This document shows, in pieces, positions 44,326 through 52,646 of a stretch of 64,000 nt of DNA. The translations under genes were made by a program, and so were the position numbers. The notes beneath the pieces are model-generated. The model did not search any database and was not told the DNA's origin. It worked only from the letters and a program-made list of their open reading frames with translations. The stretch is from Pseudomonas putida (GTDB taxonomy: Bacteria > Pseudomonadota > Gammaproteobacteria > Pseudomonadales > Pseudomonadaceae). The stretch is taken from contig NZ_CP026115.2 of assembly GCF_009883635.2 (NCBI RefSeq), forward strand, positions 992,001 through 1,056,000. Reading direction: 5' to 3'. Positions within the stretch are counted from its first letter, which is position 1; every line of letters begins with the position of its first letter.

Positions 44326-44721
44326 TCAAGCGATTTGGGCCTTGGCCGACACCTGCTCGAAGGTGGCTTCGTCCAGCCCGTCTTCCTGCTCATCGAGCAC
44401 CTGACGCGGGTGTTCGAAGCCCGGGATGCTGCTGTCGATCAGGCTGAGCAAGCGCGAACCACGCTCGGTGAGCACGAAATTCTCGCCGTTGCCGCCCTCC
44501 TCCTGCCCACGGCTCTCGATGAACCCGCGCTCGAACAGCAGCTTTTCATATTCGCAGGCACGGGTCTTCAGGTGGTCCAGGTCGCCCACCGGCTGCCCCT
44601 TTGCAGCCAGCGCCGCAGCGTGCTGCTCGGCATAGGGGCGTGGCGTGAAGCTGTGACCGGCGCCGTTCTGCACCTCGTGCAGCAAACGCTCGATCAGGTC
44701 CCAGTCGTAGGTGCTGCTCAT
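44326..44721 (-). CDS. Hypothetical protein, possibly DUF2513-like
   Basis: A 131-residue protein starting MSSTYDWDLIERLLHEVQNG at the ATG ending at 44721, with GGAGG-like sequence upstream; the longer frame to 44868 is not credible. The opening (WDLIERLLHEVQ) and the middle (HLKTRACEYEKLLFERGFIE) resemble the winged-helix-like DUF2513 family, often called transcriptional regulators, but this is by eye only. It is acidic at the C terminus. Function unknown. Confidence 0.65.
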   Translation of the reverse strand: MSSTYDWDLIERLLHEVQNGAGHSFTPRPYAEQHAAALAAKGQPVGDLDHLKTRACEYEKLLFERGFIESRGQEEGGNGENFVLTERGSRLLSLIDSSIPGFEHPRQVLDEQEDGLDEATFEQVSAKAQIA

Positions 44722-44948
44722 GGAGATGGCCTCCTGCTGTGGACGAAGGGGGTACACAGGTTGGGACCCGTTGGCAGGCGGTAGTGTTCCAAAAGATATC
44801 AGGGCCCGAGCTTTGATGAATTGGCCTACGACAGAACCCGAAGCTGACACGGCTAGATCCAAAGGCATTCATATCGAGTACTGGGTGGCAAAAGGAAGAA
44901 ACCATTTGCTGTATCTACTGAATGTATTTTATAAACTACATTCGCCCC

Positions 44949-45251
44949 ATGAAAATATTCGAATCCAGCAGTTTCAGAAAATGGGTGGTCGGGCTTCGAG
45001 ATGCAAACGCGAGGGACAGGATCATCTCCCGCATCACCCGACTCGTTGAAGGTATGCCAGGTGATGTCTCACCCGTAGGCCATGGCATCAGTGAGCTCAG
45101 GATTCACTATGGTCCGGGTTATCGGGTGTACTTTCACCAATCGGGCGATACGTGGGTGATTCTGCTCTGTGGTGGTGACAAAGGTAGCCAACCGCGAGAT
45201 ATCAAGGCTGCCTACCAGATTCTGCGTACGTGGAGGATGCAAAATGACTGA
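44949..45251 (+). CDS. HigB/RelE-like toxin of the HI1419 type
   Basis: A 100-residue basic protein starting MKIFESSSFRKWVVGLRDAN. The core RITRLVEGMPGDVSPVGHGI, SELRIHYGPGYRVYF and LLCGGDKGSQPRDIKAA is the Gp49/HI1419 addiction-module killer family, RelE-fold mRNA interferases. In this family the toxin gene precedes the antitoxin gene, as here, and the stop overlaps the antitoxin start by 8 bases. The ribosome site before the ATG at 44949 is poor, consistent with low toxin translation. Confidence 0.87.
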   Translation: MKIFESSSFRKWVVGLRDANARDRIISRITRLVEGMPGDVSPVGHGISELRIHYGPGYRVYFHQSGDTWVILLCGGDKGSQPRDIKAAYQILRTWRMQND

Positions 45252-45537
45252 AAAATTCTTCGAATTCGATCCTGCAAATTACCTCACCACACCAGAGGCC
45301 ATCGCGCACTTCATGACCGATGCGCTGGAAACAGGTGACGCTGGCTATGTTGCAAAAGCCGTCGGCGTCGTGGCACGGGCCAAGGGAATGAGTGAGCTGG
45401 CAAAAGAGACCGGCCTTTCGCGTGAGCAGCTTTATCGCTCATTCAGCGAGCATGGCAACCCTACTCTCAAATCCTTTCTGGCAGTAATGAAGGCACTGGG
45501 CATAGACATGGCGGCCAAGCCTCACCTTGCTCACTGA
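45244..45537 (+). CDS. HigA-like antitoxin of the HI1420 type
   Basis: A 97-residue protein starting MTEKFFEFDPANYLTTPEAI at the ATG at 45244, eight bases inside the toxin gene and behind GGAGG. The sequence AIAHFMTDALETGDAGYVAK and the helix-turn-helix LAKETGLSREQLYRSFSEHG identify the addiction-module antidote family (HI1420 type). It binds the toxin and represses the pair. The stronger ribosome site should give antitoxin excess. Confidence 0.88.
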   Translation: MTEKFFEFDPANYLTTPEAIAHFMTDALETGDAGYVAKAVGVVARAKGMSELAKETGLSREQLYRSFSEHGNPTLKSFLAVMKALGIDMAAKPHLAH

Positions 45538-45541
45538 TGCT

Positions 45542-46345
45542 TCAGCTATTTTTCACCAAGTAATTGATAAATAACCGAAACAGCTCCGCATTCCCGGCAA
45601 TCCCCAGCCGCTGCCAGATGTTGTGCCGGTGCACCTTCACCGTCCCCTCGGAGATTCCCAGCTCACGGGAGATCGACTGGCTGCTGTGTCCCTGCAGGAT
45701 CAGCTTGGCCACATGCCGCTGGGTCTCGGTCAGCTGGCCCTGAAGGATGTCGACAAAGGCATCTTCCAGCTGGCTGTCCGACTCCTGCGGATCGGCCAGG
45801 TCATCAGCATGGGCCAGGCGCAGGTGCTGGCTGAAAATGGCATCGATCACCGGTGTCAGTGCTGCCAGCCGCTGTGCTTCCTCAACCTCGAACGCGCCCT
45901 TGTCCAGGCCGCGCATCAGCGAATACACCAGCGCAGTCCGTGGCCGCACCGGGACGATGAAGCCGATTTCCTCGATCAGGCTGCCGTGGTGCGAGGAAAC
46001 ACAGGGGTGGATGTCGTGGGAGATGGAAAAGCCCGAGGCGAAGAAGCTGTCCGGGGCCAGTTCACTCATGCGCCACAGGCCAGACGGGTGGTTGTTGGTA
46101 CAGGCGACATAGAACGGGTCGAGCAGGTAACCACCGCGCAAGTAGGCCTTGAGCGTGCGCTCGGCCACGCGCTGTTGGTAGCCGTCGTGGATCAGCAGCG
46201 CCGGCTGGTTGAAGCGGAACAGGTAGGCGCAGCTCATGTCGAAATCGACCACGCCCTTGAGCGCGGTGTCGAAGGCCGGGCCCAGGGTGTCGCTGCCGAT
46301 GCTGCGGATGACCGCGCCCAGGCGGTCGGCGTTGTCGCTGTTCAT
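45542..46345 (-). CDS. LuxR-family transcriptional regulator
   Basis: A 267-residue regulator with an unassigned N-terminal sensor domain (about 1-190) and a C-terminal GerE helix-turn-helix (LTETQRHVAKLILQGHSSQS, then ISRELGISEGTVKVHRHNIW). It lacks the usual autoinducer-domain motif, so a metabolite ligand is more likely. It lies just downstream of a EutH-like transporter and an SDR gene on the same strand, separated by a terminator, and may regulate them. Confidence 0.85.
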   Translation of the reverse strand: MNSDNADRLGAVIRSIGSDTLGPAFDTALKGVVDFDMSCAYLFRFNQPALLIHDGYQQRVAERTLKAYLRGGYLLDPFYVACTNNHPSGLWRMSELAPDSFFASGFSISHDIHPCVSSHHGSLIEEIGFIVPVRPRTALVYSLMRGLDKGAFEVEEAQRLAALTPVIDAIFSQHLRLAHADDLADPQESDSQLEDAFVDILQGQLTETQRHVAKLILQGHSSQSISRELGISEGTVKVHRHNIWQRLGIAGNAELFRLFINYLVKNS

Positions 46346-46379
46346 GGCGATGGCCTGTGCGGTGTAGGAAGAAAACGCG

Positions 46380-46413
46380 AATGCCGCCCGGCTGTAGAAG
46401 CCCGAGCGGCATT
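46380..46413 (-). terminator. Terminator after the EutH-like gene
   Basis: AATGCCGC (46380-46387) pairs with GCGGCATT (46406-46413), with further imperfect pairing inside. On the minus strand it is followed by a T-rich stretch (TTTTCTTCC). It separates the EutH-like gene from the downstream LuxR gene. Confidence 0.65.
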
Positions 46414-46431
46414 GAACGATGCCAGGCCCTG

Positions 46432-47664
46432 TCAGTGCAACGCTGGGCTGGCAGGCAGCAGGCCGGCGTCTTCTTCCTGGCGGCCCAGCTCCAACGCCTT
46501 GGGCACCGCCAGCCAGTAAGCCAGGCCCATGCCCAGCAGGCCACCGGCGAGCTTGCCGATGATCAGCGGCCCGATCAGCGTCGGCTGGAAGTTGGCCGAG
46601 TAAGCCAGGTGGTCACCGAAGGTGAAGGCCGCACAGACGGCGAAGGCAATCACCAGCACCTTGTCCTTCGGCGGCATGTCGGCCACCAGGCGGAACATCG
46701 CAAGGATGTTGGCCGAGGCCGCGAGGATGCCGGCGGCGCCCACCGGTGACAGGCCCAGCTTCGAGGCCACTTTCTCGATCGGCCGCGACAGGAAGCGCTT
46801 GATCAGGTAGACCATCGGGAACGCACCGCAGAGCATGATGCCGACATAGCCGGCGATCTCCAGGGCGCGGAACTGGTCGGCCTTGTCGGCGATGATCGGT
46901 GCGAAGCCCCAGCCGCCAAACAGCGAGGTGAAGGCACCGGTGAAGTACTCGACGATCGAGGCCACCAGCACCAGGGTCACTGCCGCGTACATCAACTGCC
47001 CCAGCTTGAGGAACAGGCTGACCATCAGGTTGGGGAAGTAGCGCAGGGCTGCCGCCAGCGCCACGCAGAACAGGATCAACGGCGACAGGTTGCGCAGCAG
47101 GGTCGGCAAGGTGAAGTGCAGCGCCTGGGTCGCGGCGCCTGCCGTGGCGATGTCCGGGCGCACGCCCAGGCCCATGGCCTGCATGCCCATGGCGATGAAC
47201 ACGATGCTGATCGGGATGCTCAGCAGCCCGGCCATGATGCCCAGGGCCATGTACTTGTGGTCGGCCTTGTTGAGCATGGCCAGGCCCACGGGGATGACGA
47301 AGATCACCGTCGAGCCGCACTGGAAGCCGGTGATCAGGCCGAGGATCCAGCCTTCAGGGCTGTGCGACAGCGCCTGGGCCAGCTGATAACCGCCCAGGTC
47401 CGAGGCGATGAAGATCGGCCCGGCGATGCCCGCATCGGCGCCCATGGCCAGGAACAGCGGGCCGATGACGTGGCTGATGAAGCTGGAAATGAACGGAATG
47501 GCGGCCATGATCCCGGCCACGGGGATGAAGATCGGGCCGATGCTGTGCAGGCCGGCCGTGAATTCCTTGGCCAGCTCGGATTCTGCGTTGACGATCGAGG
47601 CGATCGCGCCGATCACGGCGCACACCATGATCACGTAGATGACGTAAGTACCTATGTTTTCCAT
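46432..47664 (-). CDS. EutH-like ethanolamine/amino-alcohol permease
   Basis: A 410-residue membrane protein starting MENIGTYVIYVIMVCAVIGA at the ATG ending at 47664; the longer frame adds unrelated residues. About ten to eleven spans are visible. The segments ASDLGGYQLAQALSHSPEGW, GLMTGFQCGST-like ITGFQCGSTVIF and CAAFTFGDHLAYSANFQPTL are EutH signatures. The gene is outside any eut operon: neighbours are an SDR dehydrogenase and a LuxR regulator. It presumably imports ethanolamine or a related amino alcohol. Confidence 0.83.
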   Translation of the reverse strand: MENIGTYVIYVIMVCAVIGAIASIVNAESELAKEFTAGLHSIGPIFIPVAGIMAAIPFISSFISHVIGPLFLAMGADAGIAGPIFIASDLGGYQLAQALSHSPEGWILGLITGFQCGSTVIFVIPVGLAMLNKADHKYMALGIMAGLLSIPISIVFIAMGMQAMGLGVRPDIATAGAATQALHFTLPTLLRNLSPLILFCVALAAALRYFPNLMVSLFLKLGQLMYAAVTLVLVASIVEYFTGAFTSLFGGWGFAPIIADKADQFRALEIAGYVGIMLCGAFPMVYLIKRFLSRPIEKVASKLGLSPVGAAGILAASANILAMFRLVADMPPKDKVLVIAFAVCAAFTFGDHLAYSANFQPTLIGPLIIGKLAGGLLGMGLAYWLAVPKALELGRQEEDAGLLPASPALH

Positions 47665-47761
47665 CTGCTGCCTCTGTCTTGTTGGAATTGGCTTGGGGGC
47701 AGAATTGAAGGGTGCAGCTGTTCTTGTTCTAGGTAGCCGACAGCGCGCTGCCGGCCGGGTA

Positions 47762-48526
47762 TTACATCGCGGTGTAGGCGTTGTCGACGAACAGGTGCGA
47801 GCCACTGACGAAGCTCGACTCGTCGCTGGCCAGGAACAGCGCGGCGCTAGCCACTTCGCTCGGGTCGCACAGGCGCCCCTGCATGGTCTTGATCGCCTCG
47901 TCGGAAGCATCCACGCCATAACCGCGCAGCAGGTCGAGCTCGCGGCGACCATGGGCGGTGCCGATAAAGCCCGGGCAAATGGCGTTGCTGCGGATGTTCT
48001 GGTCACGGTACTCCACGGCCAGGGCGCGGGCGAACATGTGGCAAGCGCCTTTGGTGGTGCAATACAGCACCTCCATCGGCGTGCCGACCACCGCAGAAAT
48101 CGACGAGGTACAGATCACGCTGCCGCCACCGGCGGCGAGCATGCCCGGCAGCACGGCCTTGGTGACCAGGAACATGCTTTTGACGTTGACGCTCATCAGC
48201 CGGTCCCAGTCGGCTTCGCTGGTCTCCAGGAACGGCCCGGCGGCGATGATCCCGGCGTGGTTCATCAGCACGGTGATCGGGCCGAAATGCGCCTGGCCCT
48301 GGGCCACGGCACGGTGCACCTGGTCGGCCTGCGACACATCGGCGGCGACGAACAGTGCCTGGCCACCTTCAGCATTGATGCGTGCCGCCACCGCTTCGCC
48401 CTGGCTGGTCGGCAAGTCGAGGATCACCACCTTGGCGCCCTCGGCGGCGAACAGCTCCGACGCGGCCAGGCCACAACCGCCCGCGCCGCCGGTAATCAGT
48501 GCCACCTTGCCTTTCAATCGATCCAT
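47762..48526 (-). CDS. Short-chain dehydrogenase/reductase
   Basis: A 254-residue enzyme starting MDRLKGKVALITGGAGGCGL, with the NAD(P)-binding TGGAGGCG, the catalytic serine in CTSSISAVVG and the YxxxK motif in YCTTKGAC. IRSNAICPGFIGT follows, as in classical SDRs. DLP after the second strand suggests NAD preference. It lies 97 bases upstream of the EutH-like gene on the same strand, so it may oxidise the imported alcohol or its breakdown product. Confidence 0.88.
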   Translation of the reverse strand: MDRLKGKVALITGGAGGCGLAASELFAAEGAKVVILDLPTSQGEAVAARINAEGGQALFVAADVSQADQVHRAVAQGQAHFGPITVLMNHAGIIAAGPFLETSEADWDRLMSVNVKSMFLVTKAVLPGMLAAGGGSVICTSSISAVVGTPMEVLYCTTKGACHMFARALAVEYRDQNIRSNAICPGFIGTAHGRRELDLLRGYGVDASDEAIKTMQGRLCDPSEVASAALFLASDESSFVSGSHLFVDNAYTAM

Positions 48527-48682
48527 GGGTGTGTTCCTCGGTTGTTGTGGTTGTGGTCTCAAACTAGAGCCGAGGATGGCTGCGGTAAATATACCCAGGG
48601 GTATAGCCGCCGGTCGCAGGCGCTGAACCAACCGCCGCGCGCGCGTCTCCACCGGGCATCACCACCGCCGGAGGTAGAAAGG

Positions 48683-48955
48683 ATGAAACCGCTGCTGCGC
48701 ATCGCCTGTGCCACCGCCCTGTGCTGCGCCCTGCCCGCCTGGGCCTGCACACCGGAAGAAGCGACACAGAAACGTGAGGAGCTGGCCGGGCTGGTCAGTC
48801 AGCTGACCGAACAGAACCCGCAGAAGGCCAAGGAGATCAATGATGAGCTCCAGGGGATGGAGCTGGGGACGGCGAGCAAGGATTTGCCCGACAAGTGCCA
48901 GTTGATCGACAAGCGGATCAAGGAATTGAAAGAAGCGGAGAAGAAGGCTGAATAG
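48683..48955 (+). CDS. Small secreted helical protein, unknown
   Basis: A 90-residue protein starting MKPLLRIACATALCCALPAW at the ATG at 48683 behind GGAGG. A signal peptide ending near ALPAWA is followed by CTPEEATQKREELAGLVSQL and a charged, probably coiled-coil tail with a second cysteine (PDKCQLIDKR). The two cysteines could form a disulfide in the periplasm. I do not recognise a named family. Similar proteins are common as hypotheticals in pseudomonads. Confidence 0.78.
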   Translation: MKPLLRIACATALCCALPAWACTPEEATQKREELAGLVSQLTEQNPQKAKEINDELQGMELGTASKDLPDKCQLIDKRIKELKEAEKKAE

Positions 48956-48968
48956 GTATTAGCCTGTG

Positions 48969-49066
48969 ATGGCCTATTCGCGGGACAAGCCCGCTCCCAC
49001 AGATTTGCCATAGACTCGAAGTCTGTGGTGAACCTGTGGGAGCGGGCTTGCCCCGCGAAGAAGCCA
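48969..49066. repeat. REP pair (BIME)
   Basis: Two inverted REP palindromes (TTCGCGGGACAAGCCCGCTC and the complement-like GAGCGGGCTTGCCCCGCGAA) are separated by about 40 bases between convergent genes. Confidence 0.82.
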
Positions 49067-49082
49067 ACACCGCTATTTAGCC

Positions 49083-50444
49083 TTACTCAGCAGCCGGCTT
49101 GCGTTTCTTCAGCGGCGCCAGGCCATCGGAGCTGGCCAACGGCGCATTCGGCCGTGGCTTGGCCGTCGGCTTGCGCTTGGCAGCGGCCTTCTTCTCGCCA
49201 GTCTTCTTGTCGACCTTCTTCTTCTTGGCACCCACCGCCTTGCCCGAGGCCTTGACCTTCTTCGGCCCGCTGTAGGTGCCCTTCACTTCCTTGATCACCC
49301 GGCGCTCGAACTGCTGCTTGAGGTAGCGCTCGATGCTGGACATCAGGTTCCAGTCATTGTGGGTGATCAGCGAGATCGCCAGGCCTTCGCCACCGGCACG
49401 GCCGGTGCGGCCCACACGGTGCACGTACTCGTCACCGCTGCGTGGCATGTCGAAGTTGATCACCAGGTCCAGGCCGTCGATGTCCAGGCCACGGGCCGCC
49501 ACGTCGGTGGCCACCAGCACCTTGGAGCTGCCCTGCTTGAAGCGCTCGATGGCCAGCTTGCGGTCCTTCTGGTCCTTTTCGCCGTGCAATACGAAGGCTT
49601 TCACGTCCTTGGCCACCAGGTGGCCGTAGATGCGGTCGGCCAGGGCGCGGGTGTTGGTGAAGATGATCGCCTTGTCGAAGGTCTCGTTGGCCAGCAGCCA
49701 CTGGACGATGGCTTCCTTGTGCTGGTCATGGTCGGCAGTGATGATCTGCTGGCGAGTGCCTTCGGCCAGCTGCGAGACGCTGTTGAGCATCAGGTGCTCA
49801 GGGTCTTTCAGGACCTTGCCGATGATGTCGCGCAGGGCCGCACCGCCAGTGGTGGCCGAGAACAGCAGGGTCTGCTCGCGGTTCTCGCACTCCTTGCACA
49901 GGCGCTCCATGTCTTCGGCGAAGCCCATGTCGAGCATGCGGTCGGCTTCGTCAAGGATCATCACCTGCACGTGGGACAGGTCGAGGTTGCCGGCATTCAG
50001 ATGCTCGAGCAGGCGGCCCGGGGTGCCGATCAGCACGTCCGGAACCTTGCGCAGCATGGCGGCCTGTTCCTTGAAGTCTTCACCGCCGGTGACCAGGCCC
50101 GCCTTGATGTAGGTGAACTGCGAGAACAGCTGCACTTGCTTGAGGGTCTGCTGGGCCAGCTCGCGGGTCGGCAGCAGGATCAGCGAGCGAATCTCGACGC
50201 GCCCGCCCTTCAGGTCGACCAGGCGATTGAGCAGCGGCAGGACGAACGCGGCGGTCTTGCCGCTGCCGGTCTGCGCGGTCACACGCAGGTCGCGCCCTTG
50301 CAGGGCCAGGGGGATGGCCGCGGCCTGCACCGGGGTCGGCTCGACAAATTTAAGCTCGGCCACGGCTTTAAGCAGGCGTTCGTGCAGGGCGAATTGGGAG
50401 AACACGGAGGTAACCTCAGGCAAGTGCGGGAAATTCAGTTGCAT
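49083..50444 (-). CDS. DEAD-box RNA helicase, SrmB/RhlE-like
   Basis: A 453-residue helicase with all core motifs: Q motif FVEPTPVQAAAIP, motif I AQTGSGKT, motif II LDEADRMLDMG, motif III SATTGGA, and motif VI VHRVGRTGRAG. A lysine-rich, low-complexity tail (about 390-453) probably binds RNA. The ATG at 50444 has little ribosome site; a GTG at 50405 (starting VFSQFALHERLLKAV) has GAGG eight bases upstream and gives about 440 residues, which is the more typical start. It likely acts in ribosome assembly or mRNA turnover in the cold. Confidence 0.9.
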   Translation of the reverse strand: MQLNFPHLPEVTSVFSQFALHERLLKAVAELKFVEPTPVQAAAIPLALQGRDLRVTAQTGSGKTAAFVLPLLNRLVDLKGGRVEIRSLILLPTRELAQQTLKQVQLFSQFTYIKAGLVTGGEDFKEQAAMLRKVPDVLIGTPGRLLEHLNAGNLDLSHVQVMILDEADRMLDMGFAEDMERLCKECENREQTLLFSATTGGAALRDIIGKVLKDPEHLMLNSVSQLAEGTRQQIITADHDQHKEAIVQWLLANETFDKAIIFTNTRALADRIYGHLVAKDVKAFVLHGEKDQKDRKLAIERFKQGSSKVLVATDVAARGLDIDGLDLVINFDMPRSGDEYVHRVGRTGRAGGEGLAISLITHNDWNLMSSIERYLKQQFERRVIKEVKGTYSGPKKVKASGKAVGAKKKKVDKKTGEKKAAAKRKPTAKPRPNAPLASSDGLAPLKKRKPAAE

Positions 50445-50549
50445 AGGGTAACGTTTTCTGCCGCCTTAGCCGAATTTCTTTTGGCAACTTTGTCGGCTTC
50501 CGCGCTCTAATGGCACCTCGTTTCGCTGTAAAAGACCGGTTTCAAGCTT

Positions 50550-51848
50550 ATGGACATCCAACGCATCTGGCGTGACAGCCTCGACCTGTGGGGCACCCTC
50601 GACCAACATCCACTGCTCCACGCCGCTATCGGCCTGGCAGTGCTGCTGCTGATTTCCCTGGTACTCGGGCGCCTGGCGCGCTTCCTGGTGCTGCACAGCG
50701 CCCGCCTGCTGGCCCGGCAGACGGCGCTGAAGTGGCTCGACGACCTGCGCCACAACAAGGTGTTCCACCGCCTGGCCCAGACCATTCCGTCGCTGGTGAT
50801 CCAGTTTGGCCTGAAACTGGTGCCGGAGCTGTCCGACACCGCCCAGCACTTCCTTGGCAACGTCGCCCTGGCCTTCACCCTGTTGTTCATGACCATGGCC
50901 CTGTCGTGCCTGCTCGATGCCCTGCTGGACATCTACGCCCGCACCGAACACGCCCGCACCCGCTCGATCAAGGGCTACGTGCAACTGGCCAAGATGATGC
51001 TGTGGATCTTCGCCTCGATCGTCATCGTCGCCACCCTGATCGACCGCTCGCCGCTGTTGCTGCTGTCGGGCCTGGGTGCGATGTCGGCGGTGCTGCTGTT
51101 GGTTTACAAGGACACGCTGCTGTCGTTCGTCGCCAGCGTGCAGCTGACCAGCAACGACATGCTGCACGTGGGCGACTGGATCGAGATGCCCCAGGTCGGT
51201 GCCGATGGCGATGTGGTGGACATCACCCTGCATACCGTCAAGGTGCAGAATTTCGATAAGACCATCGTGTCCATCCCGACCTGGCGCCTGATGAGCGAAT
51301 CGTTCCGCAACTACCGCGGCATGCAGCAGTCTGGCGGGCGGCGGATCAAGCGCAGCCTGTTCATCGACGCGGCCGGCGTGCGCTTCCTTACCCCGGACGA
51401 AGAACAGCGCCTCACTCAGGTGAGCCTGCTGGGCGACTACCTGGCCGGTAAGCGCCAGGAGCTGCTGGCCTGGAACGAGGCGCTGGGGCCCGTACCCGAA
51501 CTGTCGGCCAACCGCCGCAAGCTGACCAATATCGGCACGTTCCGGGCGTTTGCCCTGGCTTACCTGAGGAACCACCCGAACGTGCACCCGAACATGACCT
51601 GCATGGTGCGGCAGATGCAGACCACGGCCGAGGGCGTGCCGCTGGAGATCTACTGCTTTACCACCACCACGGTGTGGGCGGAGTACGAGCGGATTCAGGG
51701 GGATATCTTCGATTACCTGCTGGCGGTGTTGCCGGAGTTTGGGTTGAGTCTGTATCAGCAGCCGAGTGGCAATGACATGCGGGTGGGGTTGGCTGGGCGG
51801 GCTGTGGAGCCGATGCCGCGTCGGCTGGAAGAGATGGGTGAGGTTTGA
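50550..51848 (+). CDS. YbdG-like MscS-family mechanosensitive channel
   Basis: A 432-residue protein with about five N-terminal spans (to about 190), then the MscS beta domain (about 195-250: SVQLTSNDMLHVGDWIEMPQ and KTIVSIPTWRLMSESFRNYR) and a larger C-terminal domain. This is the YbdG (MscM) architecture, length about 415-430 residues. Its last 200 codons lie within the direct repeat that flanks the island at 52.0-57.4 kb, and a decayed second copy sits at 57.4 kb. This copy is intact. Confidence 0.88.
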   Translation: MDIQRIWRDSLDLWGTLDQHPLLHAAIGLAVLLLISLVLGRLARFLVLHSARLLARQTALKWLDDLRHNKVFHRLAQTIPSLVIQFGLKLVPELSDTAQHFLGNVALAFTLLFMTMALSCLLDALLDIYARTEHARTRSIKGYVQLAKMMLWIFASIVIVATLIDRSPLLLLSGLGAMSAVLLLVYKDTLLSFVASVQLTSNDMLHVGDWIEMPQVGADGDVVDITLHTVKVQNFDKTIVSIPTWRLMSESFRNYRGMQQSGGRRIKRSLFIDAAGVRFLTPDEEQRLTQVSLLGDYLAGKRQELLAWNEALGPVPELSANRRKLTNIGTFRAFALAYLRNHPNVHPNMTCMVRQMQTTAEGVPLEIYCFTTTTVWAEYERIQGDIFDYLLAVLPEFGLSLYQQPSGNDMRVGLAGRAVEPMPRRLEEMGEV

Positions 51849-51856
51849 TATTGCCG

Positions 51857-51873
51857 GGGCTGCTTTGCAGCCC
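51857..51873. terminator. Hairpin after the mscS-type gene
   Basis: GGGCTGC-TTT-GCAGCCC is a perfect 7-bp stem nine bases after the stop codon. The same hairpin occurs in the right-hand repeat copy after 58010. There is no T tract, so it may work together with the adjacent BIME. Confidence 0.5.
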
Positions 51874-51963
51874 ATTCGCGGGGCAAGCCCGCTCCTACAG
51901 GTTCACAGCAAGTCTTGAGCACTGTGCAATACCTGTAGGAGCGGGCTTGCCCCGCGAAGAGGC
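51871..51963. repeat. REP pair (BIME), left copy
   Basis: Inverted REPs (TTCGCGGGGCAAGCCCGCTC and its complement) are separated by about 45 bases. A diverged version is at about 58020-58114 in the right repeat. Confidence 0.82.
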
Positions 51964-51969
51964 CCTCAG

Positions 51970-52035
51970 CTACCCCGCATAACCCAACAGGAAAAGCAGT
52001 CCGGTAAAGGTCACCAGGGTAGCCGCGGTCGACAA
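51970..52035 (-). pseudogene. 3' remnant of the AEC transporter gene
   Basis: The reverse strand reads LSTAATLVTFTGLLFLLGYAG then TAG, matching the end of the intact transporter at 58119-59054 (LSTVASLVTLTGLLYLLGYA). Only the last 21 codons remain before the island begins. It shows that the duplicated block once continued into that gene. Confidence 0.85.
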
Positions 52036-52037
52036 TT

Positions 52038-52307
52038 TCAACGGGTTTTCATCATTCCCAATTCGGCATCATCGAGCAGGGCCTTGGCCATGGCGCATAG
52101 GTAGTGCGAGGCCCAAAGTAGCTGGGGTTTGTCTTCCATCAGGCCGTCGATGGAAAGATCGCGGGCATAGCCCATCAGTTCTGAAGCTTGTTCACGGGCA
52201 CTCTGACAAGGAATACCGGGCTCGATCCTGAACAGAGGATGGGTCTGGCTTTCACCTTGGTAGAAGGTGGTTTGGCCGACAGTGAAATTTGTTTCCTCGA
52301 TGGCCAT
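52038..52307 (-). CDS. DUF3077-like small protein
   Basis: An 89-residue protein starting MAIEETNFTVGQTTFYQGES with a GGGAGA ribosome site. The sequence HPLFRIEPGIPCQSAREQAS and LLWASHYLCAMAKALLDDAE resembles the Pseudomonas DUF3077 family, in which the protein follows or precedes DUF6124 genes, as here. Function is unknown. The final codons abut the left repeat. Family recognition is by eye. Confidence 0.72.
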   Translation of the reverse strand: MAIEETNFTVGQTTFYQGESQTHPLFRIEPGIPCQSAREQASELMGYARDLSIDGLMEDKPQLLWASHYLCAMAKALLDDAELGMMKTR

Positions 52308-52403
52308 TGGTTCATCTCCCTAAAGTTGTAGATGCCTGGGATGCCCCGATTGCCGGTAAGCCGGGCTCACACAGGGGCAGCCTCAGGCAAATCATGATGC
52401 GGC

Positions 52404-52646
52404 TTAATGCAATGTCTGCGGGTCCGCTGGCTTTTGGACTTGAGCCAAAGCTGATTCGAGCAACCTGCGCAGGGTGTCCAGTTCGTGCATCGACGTCATT
52501 ATCAACACCGAAACAGGTGACTTCGGTTGCATCAACACGGCTTGCTGAGCGACCGCTTCAGCACATAGCGCGTAGTCCGCAGCCATCAGCAGCGTGTCTT
52601 CCAGGGAGTGGAGGTTGTAGGGTGGATCGGGGACTATCTTCAGCAT
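52404..52646 (-). CDS. DUF6124-like small protein
   Basis: An 80-residue protein starting MLKIVPDPPYNLHSLEDTLL at the ATG ending at 52646, with GAGGG about seven bases upstream; a longer frame to 52769 has no support. The N-terminal pattern (PDPP) and the alanine-rich helix AADYALCAEAVAQQAVLMQP recall the DUF6124 family of pseudomonads. Pairing with a DUF3077-like gene supports this. Unknown role. Confidence 0.68.
   Translation of the reverse strand: MLKIVPDPPYNLHSLEDTLLMAADYALCAEAVAQQAVLMQPKSPVSVLIMTSMHELDTLRRLLESALAQVQKPADPQTLH

Larger units (their letters stand above)
51251..52035 (+). repeat. Left copy of the ~784-bp direct repeat flanking the island
   Basis: It holds the mscS-type 3' end, a hairpin, a BIME, and the last 66 bases of an AEC-transporter gene. 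The matching copy is 57402-58184. By hand, identity is about 89% over the first 180 bases and about 97% over a later 290 bases. The homology ends at GGTCGACAA in both. Confidence 0.88.
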
